A stretch of DNA of 64,000 nucleotides, taken from NCBI GenBank assembly GCA_038503065.1, contig JBCAMK010000008.1, positions 1,612,001-1,676,000 on the forward strand, in the 5' to 3' direction. Source of the stretch: Paragyromitra xinjiangensis. Taxonomy: Eukaryota; Ascomycota; Pezizomycetes; Pezizales; Discinaceae. Below, one piece after another: positions 48,316 to 60,639 of the stretch. Made by a program: the position numbers and the translations under genes. The notes below the pieces were generated by a model. The model made no database searches, had not been told where the DNA came from, and saw only the letters and a list, made by a program, of their open reading frames with translations. The first letter of the stretch is position 1. Each line of letters opens with the position of its first letter.

Positions 48316-50855
48316 TCAATAACCCCCTTCCAGCTCCCTTTGCGCCTGCGCTTGGGCCTGAGCGGCTGCAGCCTTCTCAGCCTTTTGTTCCAGCTTGTGT
48401 TTGGCTGCTTCGGTACCCTCATCGATAACTGTCTCTTTAAACCAGTCGTGTTTCAGAGCTTCCTTCGCCGTGATACGCTTATTTGGGTCGTATACGAATA
48501 TTTTTTTCAAGAGATCGAGGAACTGTTTATGGAAGCGATTACCCCCAGGAATGATGTCCTGTGCTTCGATTAGAGTGAAATAATAATAAATAACGAGAGG
48601 AAGAACATACTGGAAGGCTCTTCATGGCATTTACATATTTCTTACTTGCCCTAGTTGTTTCAGCGTTAGGATAATCTAATCGTGGACCTTTGAAGTATCT
48701 AAATTTTAAAGTTAGATTTTTCTCAACTGATATTCAGGGAGACCTAAATAAAAAAGTCTGCAACTTACTTTCCAGCAACGCCGCTATTTCCTCCACTTCC
48801 ACTCCTTCCCATGACTTGTCGTATGAGCCGGGTATCAATTTTCTGCGCACAAACAGCTTGCATCATAGCTAGATGTTCTAGATTGTCATGAGTTTGGAAC
48901 AGTGCATCGCCAGTGTAAAATTCGACCAGTATACAACCGATACTCCACAAATCACATGGAAAACTCCATCCTAGCCCTAATATGATCTCGGGAGCACGGT
49001 AATGGCGAGTAGAAACGACACTAGAATGGTACTCATCATCGAATGTTGCAGATCCGAAATCGATGAGTCGAATATCTGTATCCAAAAGCACTCGACGGGT
49101 ACGACCTTGACGCTGGGTGGTTGTAGAAGAAGAGGGAATGGGTTTGCTATAGTTGTAGGTGTTAAAATTGTTGTGAACTAAAAGTATATTCTCCGGCTTG
49201 AGGTCGGTGTGTATTAGGTTTAGGTCATGAAGAACTTGATATAATCAGTACCATTAAGATTCAGGCGATGATAACATAGCTGGTAACTCACAGGCAACAC
49301 TCGTCAACAACTGGCGGGCAAAGTTCTGGATATGGCTGTTTGGGAAAGGTGCAAAGTTGTTCGCCTTCAAAAAGTCGAAAACGCTCATCCCAAGTAGGTC
49401 CGTGACAATACCTACCCAGCATAAGTATCAATCCTACCTTATCCCAAAAGTCCACCGGTTCGGTGGGATAGACCTACATATGTGGTTTCTGTAGTCAAAG
49501 CAATCCCGTAAATGGATACACTTGTTTTTGTTTTCCTTGTCATTACAGGCTAGTGTTGACAAAACCCTAAGTTCGATTCGGGAAGCATCGCGATACTTTT
49601 GAACTGAACGGATGACTTTGATGGCACACTTTGTCCGTTTCACGCGATCGAACGCTTCGACAACTTTGCCAAATGTTCCTTGTCCAAGGAGCTTGTTGAT
49701 ATGGTCTGCAAAGAAGCGTCATGGTCAATGGATTGATAGCTGGGAAATTGGATACGTTCTTGAACATACATCGTCCTGTGAGAGCAGTATCGGGGGTGAT
49801 GATATAATGCCCGTCGTCGTCGTCCACTCTTCCTGCTAAATTGCGGTCATTCTGTTATGAGTTACGTCAGCACAACCCCACAAATGTAACATTGAAAAAA
49901 GCAACATCAAATATCGAATGCACGAAAGCCCTCCCGAAAGTCTCTCTGATGCAACATGGGAGGAAAGTAGGGATTTAAGGACTTGGAGGTGTTTTTTTCT
50001 CACATCTTGAATTTGCATAACATAGACATCTTTAGCCTTTATCGGAGGCCTAGGCGGTGGGTGATAACTTGCAAAAGCATCAAGATTTGCATTTGCAGCT
50101 GCAGCCTGACTTGCCCTAGTAACCCGTTTCCTCTTTTGCCCAACTGGCGGTGCTGCTGGAGGGGGGTGGGAAGGCCCAGTGGTTCCGATCCCAGCCGATC
50201 CCAGTGAGGTTCCAGCCGTTGATGGATTCCCATTGATACTCACAGTACTCGAATGAGCAGATACAGTTGTTGGAGATCCGTAAGCGTGTGGTGTCTGGGT
50301 GGAGGAGTAAGAGTGGTGGTGGTCAGGATAGACCGGTTCATACTGTGAGTTCTGAACTTTTCGCTTCTTGTCTGCGTGACGAGGGATATGGGAACCAGGA
50401 CCATTCGTAGGAGGATAATGGTGCCCATTCATGGCGGTACGCGATGAAGGGCCAAGTTGTTGTCGACTTCCGCTGGAAGAGGCAGGTTGCGGAGGTGGGG
50501 AGTCATCTATGACGATTATCTCTTTTGGAGGACCATTTTTGAAGTACTCATCCCAGTCAACGGTTCGTTTAGGGTTTTTCCTAGAAGCCGGTTGAGATCT
50601 AGAGGCCATAGCGGAGAGAGTGGAGGAGCAGGAGGAAGTGGAGGAGGAAGAGGAGGAGACGGAGGACGTGGGGGTCGTAGCGTTTGTTGTTGGAAGTGCT
50701 GGAGGCTGATATTGCAGAGGACTGGGGAGATGAGTGTGGCGGATGGGCAAGAGGTGATGCGGATGCTGATGGTGGTGGGGATGGCGATGGCTGTAGTCGT
50801 ATGAAGAGCGAAAATTGAGAGGTGGAAGGGCCGAAGCGGTAGAGGGAGTAGACAT
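48316..50855 (-). CDS. LAMMER-type dual-specificity protein kinase (Kns1/Lkh1/CLK family)
   Basis: Seven exons (50855..50004, 49851..49770, 49705..49478, 49411..49292, 49234..48769, 48698..48611, 48558..48316) give 692 aa; phases agree. The first ~330 residues are a His/Pro/Ser-rich disordered region with a basic KRKR stretch. The kinase domain has the glycine loop LGQGTFGKV, the ATP-binding lysine in CAIKVI, catalytic [15 protein letters not shown] and an activation segment STRHYRAPE. The diagnostic EHLAMM motif identifies the LAMMER family. These nuclear kinases phosphorylate SR-type splicing factors and act in stress and growth control. An insert ([17 protein letters not shown]) separates the catalytic loop from DFG, as in other fungal members. 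The tail is Ala/Gln-rich. Confidence 0.95.
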
Positions 50856-53800
50856 TTCTAGCTTGGTTGTCTTTGGGAGAGAACAGAGAGAGATTTTTCC
50901 GTCTATTCAGCACCGGAAGAGATGTTGAACAGAAGGGAAGGTCTTGGTTAATGGCGACGGGCGTGTCGGCGACGAGTGCGAAAGCCTGGACTGTAGAATA
51001 CTGACGAGAATAGGTAGAGAGGGCTAGCACCGGGCAGGACAGTCGCGTTGGAGAGAAGAGAGAAATGGACGTTTAGGTACTACTACTACGACGGTGTGAT
51101 GAGGTATTCGGTGTGTCTGGCGAAATCCACGGAGGGGGCGAAAAAAGGGAAATGAAGTCCTGTTTCGAAGACAGAACACAAAGGCTTCCGGGACGGACGG
51201 ACGACGAAGATGGAGCCTGCTCTCCACGACCGTTCTGTTTCTCGTCTTTCTTTCTCTCTATCTCTCGCTCGCTCTTGGAAGAAGCGAGGGAGCGTGTTTT
51301 GCGTGTTCCTATCGGTGGAGGTTGTTCTTCTGCGTCCTTCTCCTTCCCTCCTCTCACACTCTCTCTTACTTTCTTTGCGTGCTTGCTTGCTGCTTGCTTG
51401 CTTGCCTGCTGCGGCCTTGCTCGGGCAAGACACACTAGACCCGCTGCGGAGCACTTGTGGTGTGCACCGTGGAGGATCCCGTCGCTTTCCTCTATCACAT
51501 CACCTCCAATCAAGGCTGTTGAAAGGCACAGCATTACCCGTTACCATTGCTTGCTTCCTGCTGCTCTTCTCACCTGTCGACTGCTTTGCCCCATTTTTCG
51601 ATACTTATCGCCAATGCCTACGGACGCACTCTGAAAAAAGCCTGAAAGAAAAAAATAAAAAATAAAGTTCCCTCCTTATTTTACCCTTTGCGCGGTTCTA
51701 CCGAAGCCAAAGTCAACCCCCCCCCCCCGAAACAGTCGAATCTTCCAAATGGCCAACAACTGAGAATATTGACCCCAAATTCTACCTAATACGGATGTCT
51801 AGCCCCCCTCTTGACGAAAGGATTACCAAAGGCTCGCCCCTTTCGGCTTTTATCTCTGGTCGTCCCCACTTCTCGACCATCCGAAAACACCGCTATTGGC
51901 CCAGCAACGAAAAACTCTCGGGCGATGCAAAAAAATACACGCTTACTGTGCCATCCCAACATGTTCCTAAATTTGAAAGAGCTCTAAGCGACGTGAATAC
52001 CTGAATTCAAGAGAATAGGTACTATTCTCTCTCCCTCATCCAGTAACTACAATGAAGTCTCGGATACAGATTCAGCTCCATCTCCCCGTAGTGTAGGTTG
52101 TAGCGAGAGGTGAGCTGTTTCGTTGGCGGGACGGGTGGTAGTGAGGGTGTGCTCGACTGACCTAGGAATCGTACGTACTTTATCTAGCCACTGGTCAGGC
52201 GTAAACCCACCAAGCCAAAAACCGGAACACAATCCCCAGAAACCGTGATCGTTCTGGGCCCTAGTCATGCCTGCAGAAAGTAAACAAGCCACTTGGGTTC
52301 GGTTTAGGTACGTATTTCTTTTAGGTGTATCTTGATATCGACGACTCATCGTCACCTCAAGAATTAGAGGTACGTAGATATCTATAATAACTTTACGAGA
52401 ATAATCCGGAGCATGAACTTTCGGCTCGGTCATGCCGGAATGCGACTCTTCGGTTGCGCAGGGAGTAGCCCCGGCCTAAATGACTTTATTTCTCAACCGA
52501 TACGCTTCACAAGCATCCTTATGGTGGCTGCTTGTTTACCCCTCAGTTTCTCACGAACCCCGTCGTCTTCGGTGGAAAAAGTTGTTAGTTCATTTGTTCT
52601 TGATAGGTGTTTTGCGGCTCTGCTAGGTTCTTTTGCGTGTAAATACCATGCAAGCAAGTTCACCGAGACACCTGGCTAATCAACAAATGAAGAAGCCCGA
52701 GTAAAATAAAAATAAAATAAACGGATCAGCGAGAAATCCCGCCGTTGCACGCATTATCATATCGGCGCCGTATGTTTTTCAACCCCATCTTGGAAGCCCG
52801 AGAGCCATCGGCGATGGATAGTTATCTTCTTGTCAATGATCGCTCGTTTTGGCTTCCCGTCTAGCTATAGAAGAAGAAACAAAGTTTATCGGGGGCTGGG
52901 AGTAAAAAAAAAAAAGTTTAACAGGCTTTGAGGTTTCCCATATAGCCAACAACAACACTTCTTCAATTTCTGCAGCCATTCTTTCATTCATCAGCGGACA
53001 TTCCCCGGATTACTTATTATACAGATTTCCCAGCCTGATCACCGGAAATAGAAGCGCCTCCTTCCCAACGCATCAATGCCGGATTAACGAGGAACAAAAA
53101 TGGAGTCAATAATGGATCTCTCGCCACAACGACAAACTCAGTTGAGCTGGAAGAGAGAAGCGCTGACCGAATGCACATAACACCCACAAGACAAGTAAAA
53201 AGGAAAGAAAGAGAAAAAAAGGGTGCCAACCCCAGTCTGATTGATCCAATAACTCAATGCACGTGCTGCGGATCGATCTGCGCACATGCCGGAAGAAGCG
53301 AGAGGGGGAGAGGGTGACTTTTCTTTTCGCGAACATATCCCTTGGGTGGTTTTTAGTCAGCATACAAAGCTGATTTGCTGTCGTTTTGAGCCGGCAGTTA
53401 TCCCGTTGAGTGTTTTTTACATGACGCGAAGTCGGTCTACAAAAGGACCACGTACCCTGTGGATTTTAAATCACGACAAACGAAACGAAATGAAAAAAAT
53501 GAAAAGGTGGGAAACGTCATACTATCAGACATAAAATGACTACTGGAGTATGTGAAATTTCGTAAAGCTAGAGTTCTCAGTTTTGTGCATATGCTGTATG
53601 CATGTCTTGTACATGCCAGAGGAGCGACGGGGATAAGGCATACGGCATGTGTATTAATATAAGCATGGTTGTGCCGGAGTTGTTGCGCGAAAGAGATATG
53701 AAGGCAGGTACGAACGTTATGTTCGGTATCGTATGGCGAATGTCAAGCAGGATTTATATTCTTTTATCAAGTTGTCGCCACTGTTGCCGTCAAAGGAGAA

Positions 53801-56421
53801 AGGGGGTTCGGAACATATGAAGTCGTTTGAGATTTTGTGAAGGAGACTCGGGGCGGTTCAGACTCTTCGGACTTTTAACGCTGGGGATAGCACCTCGGTA
53901 TATTATGCAGTACCCGGAAAGCACTGCCGCTAGATGGTCCAAAGATGATCTTCGAGATTGCTTATCTACGATGCATACCGGAGTTCCTTCAAAATTCCAG
54001 TGGTATCTAGAATGAGATGTGAAATCTTATCGTGCTTTGTTTTGTTGCGGGGTCATTCTTTCGTTCATCATATAGTATGCTCATCGGGACTAACCATGCG
54101 CGGTAAATCACAACAAGAATAAAGAGTTCATACGGTATTGATTTTTCACGGACCTGTCGAAGGTGATATGGGATACATGTAGTTGTTGTTCGCTTATTGT
54201 GGAATTGAGCAGATTGTGAGATCTTTGGATCGGCTACATTTCCAGAGGGGTTTAAATGTTGTCGGGGCTAGCATAATCTTAGGGTAAGGGTTTCTCTGAA
54301 ATCTGATAAACGGACTAGATTTTCTTGGCATTTCTGGATATCAGAACCACACCCAGTTTTACAATTTACTAGGAACTGCTGAGAATATCTATATATAATA
54401 AATTAGCCTTACTATTACAAGGCTTGAATAGGTTGGGCAATCGACGGGACTTAATATATCCCTATTTCAAGCCTAGCTTCAGGACCTAAACATTTTGGTC
54501 AATTCCGGTAGGTGCTAGATACCTTTGGAGGGCCAATTGAATCCAATATTACAAGAAAAGAAAGAAAGAAAGGCTTCCTTTTTCAATAACACATACTAGT
54601 GTAGCGGATTTATGAGAAAAAGCACCAAAAGTTTTGGAAATAACCAACAAATACATGTAGTATACTTCAAACAGTATCACAACTAAAATCACGACCCAGC
54701 CCTCATCCACCACTTCCCCTTCCCCTCCCTTCATATAATCGTTCCAATCTATTTTAGTTCTATCCTATCTAATATTCGGTCCCTATTTATATTTCCCCAA
54801 TAAAAATAATTTTCATGACTTCTATGACCTAGTGTGGCTTAGGATCCTGCGATATAAGGGGAACTGGTATTTTCTTTCCTGCTGAGAGTTCTGCTACCAG
54901 CAACTAAGGCTAACCGAACAGCATTGGGGCTCGTATTACGTTTAGTGTCAGCTTATCTCATTAGTTTACGACTGGGAAACTTAGATGAAATGGTATCTAG
55001 GTGGAACTACGGTAGCTTGAAGGGCGGTGGTTACTTAGGGAACGTTATAACTATAATGCTGGTTTTCGTGAATTTTCTTCTTGCGACATATAGATACTGA
55101 AATTCTCGAACTGGCTACTGCTGTTTTATAGAGAATTTACTAGTAAGGGAAAGATTTGGGGAAAGATATAAGTTTAGTTAGTGCCCTTTTTTGTGGAGGG
55201 TGTGGACATCGGGAGTTCTAGTGTCTGGGGTGCAGTAAACGGGGAGATGTTTCGGAAAGTTAGGAATTGTATTGATATCTACGGGTCGGTAGAGTTAATA
55301 TTTTTGCTAGCGGGTTTAAAACACTACTAAACGAGCTCAAAGCAGGGATTCGAGTGGTGGTGATAGCGGTGGCAGCGGTGGTGGTGGAATGACTAGATCA
55401 GAAGGCTGGCTAAGGGAGTTGTGGAGGAAGTATTGGTAGTTGGAGAGGGGAAACTCTAGGTTCTTTAGTAGGGCAGGTTTAGATAAAGTTCGTGGCTTAA
55501 AAAGATAGATAGGAGGGAATGCTTGAAATAAAGGGAGACCGAATAGATATGCTGGCTTTAGTGATAAAAAACCATTAAGGGAAGGCCTGGGGAGATATGA
55601 ATGCGAAACTTAAAGCTATGTAATTCTTCTATAGCTATCTGGTTCCTAGTCTCGCAATCGACTCTAAATAGGGTGTTGAGGTCGAGCTCACAATCCATCA
55701 ACACCCAATTTAGGAAGGATTGTCACGTGACAAGTCGGCAGCGAGACTAGCTGGTTCTATGCCTTGGAGCTGAAGAATTTGGGCTAAGCGCTCATTGACG
55801 ATTTAAGCTTGGGGCAGATTAAGATCGTGATCGTTTTACATTAATGTTGGAGATCTCCACCCCCACCACATATATGTGCATGTATGGGCTTACCTTGCCA
55901 ATAGAGCGCACGAATATTTTATTTCCTTGGGCGGATAAAATCGAAAGCCCTAATTTGTGCAAATTTTGCTTTGATGGAGCGATTCTCTTACATTTTGGAA
56001 TAGCTCTTTCCCCTCGCTTTCCTAATATTAGACCTAAATCTCTGCTGTTATCAATTTGCTAGCCGAGTGATAGTCTGTGAATCAAACTGGGGGATATACT
56101 TCCTATTTAATTTCAATAAGCGTACGTCGATTGAAATTTATTAGTTTTTTTGGCTTTAATTCTTACACGAGGTGTGACTTTTGGGATCTTATCTATCACT
56201 AAATCTCTCACACACTTCTGTCACAGCAGTATACGATGAAGGACGAATTGCTTAGCTACCATTTGTGAGTAGTTCTGGGTAATATTATCCTTCCCCGAGA
56301 TAATTTACTTTGGAGCACTTTCGATCATGGGAAAGTATCTAGATATCGATCTCGGATTCCGATCTCGGATCCCAGAATCTGGAACATAATTTATAAGGGT
56401 TAGGGTTATTCGTTGATCTTC
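50856..56421. other. 5.6-kb gene-poor region
   Basis: Left part: kinase promoter and 5' UTR, with a (GCTT)n run at 51381-51406 and a C-tract near 51718-51730. Overlapping ORFs on both strands at 51.07-51.67 kb are Ser/Arg/Leu-rich shadows of the same low-complexity DNA. A 128-codon minus-strand ORF at 52433-52047 is the only longer frame and has no recognisable content. A GGT-rich run lies at about 55356-55390. Nothing else could be supported. Confidence 0.5.
51381..51406 (+). repeat. (GCTT)n microsatellite, imperfect
   Basis: Six GCTT-type units with one GCT interruption, in the upstream region of the LAMMER kinase gene. Confidence 0.85.
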
Positions 56422-56940
56422 ATGACGTCAGGAATCAATGACTCCGTCATAGGTCGACGGAGCGTTGACGTATCGATCTCTAATCCCGATAACCTTTCAC
56501 GTCTTGGGATAAAGGTAAAAGAAACGAAGTCCCCGGTCTTCTATTCTTCATTCCTCGACTTCAAAAAATCACTAAACGAGATAAAGCTATGGCATCATCC
56601 AGTCACAACCGTCAAAGCACAGCAATTAGGGGTGGAGCGGGCCTCACGAAAACTCCAGCCAATAGTGCTTCTGACCCAGACTCTTTCCGCTATGGTACGA
56701 CGGCTGGGCTGCATGAAGCATCTGATAAATCTGTATTTCATCTAGCCCGCTCTTTGAGATGAGAAAGGACGTCTGAGCTAACCAAATCTACGGATACAGG
56801 TTCCAAAGGCTGCCAAAGGTGAGAAGAATACGAGTGGGAGTATTGGGGATGGAACGAAGGTTGGAAGCATGGTAAAGGAAGGGGCTAAAGGCCTTATTGG
56901 GAAGCTTGGGGGTGGGTCAAGCTCTTCTAAAGAGGAGTGA
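56422..56940 (+). CDS. Two-exon hypothetical protein, 137 aa
   Basis: Exons 56422..56694 and 56800..56940 flank a 105-nt intron (GTACGA donor, GAGCTAAC branch, ACAG acceptor) and close in frame at TGA. The product is not recognised. The N-terminal part is mixed polar; the C-terminus has a Gly/Lys-rich stretch KEGAKGLIGKLGGGSSSSKEE, which could form a short amphipathic helix with a flexible end. There are no neighbours within 2.8 kb. It may be the 3' part of a larger gene, but an in-frame stop at 56401 limits extension without another splice. Confidence 0.45.
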
Positions 56941-57593
56941 GGGAACAGGGTAAGCTTCTGATACTGAACCTCCAATGGCTTACCTTAAACTTTGGTTTGC
57001 TAATAGCACTAGGGCTAGGGGCCATGTGCCCTAGGGGCTTCTGATCTAAATTTGAATTGAAGTATGTTTAGGTGTATAATATTGGTATTGTAAGATGCGG
57101 ATTATTTGATTCTCGGAAATGTTGAGCAGTGAGCTTATTAGGATACTAAATGGGGTCAAATGCTCAGAGCTTGAGTCAAGTAACCTTAAGGTTGGCTGCG
57201 GGTTGCTTCGACTTTAAAGGGCAAGGCCTTGCGGTCAATCTGATGAGCCAGAGCGAGTGATAGTCTGTGAAATGTCGGATTTTTATTTCAATTTTACCTA
57301 CTAAGGTAATCAGCAAATTTAGCTACGGTGTTCTGTGAAATACCGATCCTCTCTGTCGATCGCTGCGTAGGTATATATATGACTGGGCAAAGGGTCGATC
57401 AGCTTTTAAAGTGCGTTCGGCAAATTAAGTGAAATTCATACCACCAATCAAATTTTCCTGGGGCCGCCGTTTTCCAACTTCTTCCACTGTTTTTCCTGGA
57501 ATAGCCCGACTGGGGCGAATTGGTTGGAGCATTGATCTTGCTGCTCTGGACTTGTTGCCAACCGTCATGCTGTCCCACCAAGGCAAGCCATCG

Positions 57594-57622
57594 TGCATTA
57601 TGCATTATGCATCATGCATCAT
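57594..57622 (+). repeat. Short tandem repeat (GCATTAT/GCATCAT units)
   Basis: Four units of a 7-nt motif, two of each variant. Confidence 0.8.
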
Positions 57623-58577
57623 GATCAGCAAAGGGAAATCTTCAAGTATAGGTATTCTGGTTCTCTATGGCTTAAAACTAAGAAATGCGATCCGGGTGAC
57701 TGATGAGGAGTGGTGACTGCGGGAGTAATGCGGTCAAGATACATCTTCTCAATAAACTTCGAGAGTGTTGGGGTTGGGGGCTAAAGAGACGGAAAACGGG
57801 AAATTTTGGCGATAAGATTTGTTTCTAGCGACGTACTTCTTTGCTGTTGGGCTTTCGTCCTAATGATGGCTAACACTTCTGCCGCAATCGTAGGTGTGTT
57901 TAAAAGGAGCATAATCGGGGAGTCTTTGCTAAAATCTTTGCTGCAAGATTGTTCATGACAAGTGAGAGCTAAATGGATAGATTTTAAAGGCGAGTGGTTA
58001 TATTTAGCCTCTCAACACGTGAGAGAAGTTAAACGACTTCGCTATCTAGCAGCGCCCTCAAATAGCCAGATTTTTCTTAACTTTGCAATTGCTGGATGAT
58101 CCTCAATTGTAAGATATTTTATATTCTCTCAAGATGCCTGCTTTCGAATGCAGCGCAAGTGGATGAATACCCTCCATCCCCCACCGTGTCGAACTACTGT
58201 ATGTGCTTAGAAGTTAGATAACCCTCGTCTCATATCTCACATGCCATATGCATCGATATCATCGCCATCTCGTTAACGGTTTTCCCGTTCTGCTCTGTGA
58301 TTTAGCTTATTGCTGCTTCTTCTCTGCAGCCTTCATAAGGACTTATTCTTCTGGGAGGGCTCTGCCTCGTAAGTATATGTTTCCTCTAGTAACTGCGTGG
58401 CCTCCGAGTCCAAAATTACATATCTGATGCTTGTTTTTGGGAGGTTAGTGTTTATATAGATCTGGATATAGTGGGTGGACATTTCGGTTCTGAATCCAGG
58501 AATTAAGCTTTGCAACTAGAGGGCCGAAGTTGACGACTTTCATGAGAGCGGAACCAAGCTCAAGAAATGGTAGTGTA

Positions 58578-58784
58578 CCGTATTATCTCGGGAATAGGAA
58601 ACTGGCCTGGACTAGGCACTTCTAAATCGGTCTTCCAAAAGGCTCGGGAAAATGTCAAAAATGACTGCTGAGCATCAGAAGTTGTTGCCCAATCGATAAT
58701 TTACTTCCATGATAGAGTAATTTTAATTAAAGTATTTCAGTTTAGCCCAGTCCAGGCCAGTTTCCTATTCCCGAGATAATACGG
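58578..58784. mobile_element. MITE-like element, 207 bp, CCGTATTATC family
   Basis: The left end reads CCGTATTATCTCGGGAATAG. The reverse complement of the right end is the same and continues through GAAACTGGCCTGGACT with one mismatch in about 40 nt. TA flanks at 58576-58577 and 58785-58786. It shares CCGTATTATCT termini with the element at 16382. The near-perfect arms suggest a relatively young copy. Confidence 0.8.
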
Positions 58785-59770
58785 TATTGGCCCACGAGCG
58801 GTAGTATGGAAATTTAGTACAAAGTAGGATCTTCCTGAAACTTAATATAATAGCTATAGATAGTGGGGGCGACCAATGATAGAAAATATTCGCCAGGCTT
58901 GACCCTTGATTCACCGTGTGGATGCAGTTACCCGAGCTGGTGAAACTGGTTTCTGCTGTCAAACGTAGTGACAAGGAAGGTGAAGCATAAGTGCGTATCG
59001 ATTCTGCGATGTTCTATGTGCTGTCTAAAGCACAGGAGCCGTTGGCCACCTTGATCGACTCTTCATGCACTTTGTAAGTTAAGATAGAGTGGTGCTTCAT
59101 TATGCGCTGAATGAATATCAAGGCAGGCATCAAAGAGAAGGGAGCCGCTGATGAAACCTGGAGCTTTATGATTTCTAAAAGTTTATTATATAGTAGATTT
59201 ATTCGCCACACGTATTAGGTGCTATGTTGAAGATTAGAGAAGTTTCGAAAGGGATTTGCTATAGCTTCGAAAAGCTAAGTATCTCACGAGTGTTGGCGTT
59301 GCGCGATTCTTAGAGGTCTTGATGTGAACGCTTATATAATTAACTAACCTCCCCTTAGGCACGCATGAGCTTAAGATTTAATCCTGGATAGAAGGCTGTG
59401 AAGGTACATATATATACCTAAGCTTCTTTATCTAAAAGAGCTTCAAGATTGGTGGCCTTCTTATTTGGAAAAGGTGGCTATTCTGAAACGGAGTTTACCG
59501 TTTTAGGAAGGTTGCAGCCTATCTCAAAGTTTGACCACAGCAGCCATAGGCCAGCTAACATTCTAGGCAAGTGGGTTTAGGATGAGACGTTCTACCCGCC
59601 CAACAATGCATTACGGATTGAGGAGGTATTTTGGATAACCACGTGCACATAACTATATCTAGATGCCATTTCTTAGGAACCTTTCCTCAAAAGAAGGCTA
59701 GCAAGCGTGCACCAGCTCCAAAATTAAACCAGCATACCCAAAATACCCTCTAAACAAAACAGATTTCGAG

Positions 59771-60639
59771 ATGTCGCAGCCAGTACTTGACTCGGAATCT
59801 AAAATGGCGGCTACTAGTGAAAGGGATAGCGACTCTTTTTCTAATTTCACCACAAGCTCTGGTCTCCCATCCAAAGGAGACCCTCCTATCGCGAATACTG
59901 ACTCGTTAATTCCCCTCTCTGGACTCTCGCAACCAAGAGTCGTTCGAACCGTTAATGAAACCCGTTCGATATATATATCTCGCTCTCGCTTCATAATTCG
60001 CTTAATTTCGACTTTTGCCTCGGTTGGCATCGTGAGCGGCATAGCTAGCGCCTATGTTCCATATTTCGATACCAAAGATAGCGGATTGATCTATGATGGG
60101 CGAGACCTATGGCCGGGATATATGGACATGAAACCAAGCAACACAATGTTGGCTGTGGGCACCGTTACGTCTTTCTTCAGCGGAGGGCTTCTGGTTGCTG
60201 GGTTATTTCCAAAAGTTAGTATTAGACATGCCATCGGGAGGAAATAGGTGATGACACCTAGAAAGGCTAGCTGACGGGAAGGCTTAGATTCGGCATGTGA
60301 CTCGAGTAGGGGACGTACTAGCTCTCGCTGTGGCCTCTGTTGTGTTACCACTTGCGGTTATTGGCACATCTTACTTCTGTTGGTATAAAACCAATCAACA
60401 AACGTTTTGGTCATGGACCTGTGACCATACTCAGGTCGACCATCCTGAAGTTCAATTCAAGATGGTTTGCGGGGAAGTGGTAAGTTTTCTCGTTTTAGCT
60501 GTGAACAATATTCATTATCTAAACTATAACTTGAATACAGAAGTTTGCATTCGCAATGGGTTGGGTAGTTGCTGTAGCGGAGTTTTTAATGCTCATCAAT
60601 GTCTTTCTGGGGTGTGTCTTGGTTAAAAGGAAAAGTTGA
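59771..60639 (+). CDS. Four-TM fungal membrane protein, 244 aa
   Basis: Exons 59771..60214, 60288..60479 and 60541..60639 give 244 aa; introns are 73 and 61 nt and phases agree. The N-terminal ~75 residues are Ser-rich and polar, probably cytosolic. Four hydrophobic segments follow: FIIRLISTFASVGIVSGIAS, TMLAVGTVTSFFSGGLLVAG, VLALAVASVVLPLAVIGTSY and AMGWVVAVAEFLMLINVFLG. The loop before the last span has WTCDHT and VCGEVKF, so two cysteines could pair. The layout resembles fungal MARVEL- or tetraspan-like proteins; function unknown. The C-terminus ends in KRKS, a possible dibasic sorting signal. The frame-shifted continuations past each exon are intronic. Confidence 0.8.

Larger units (their letters stand above)
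56941..59770. other. 2.8-kb gene-poor region with one foldback element
   Basis: Contains a short TGCAT(C/T)A tandem run at about 57594-57622 and the foldback element 58578-58784. ORFs here lack family content. Confidence 0.5.

Noticed and set aside
51073..51665. Overlapping ORFs on both strands upstream of the kinase gene
   Set aside because: Composition-driven frames in a low-complexity leader region; no domain, no splice logic.
52047..52433. Minus-strand ORF of 128 codons
   Set aside because: Could be a small gene, but it has no recognised motif and no clear intron or neighbour support.
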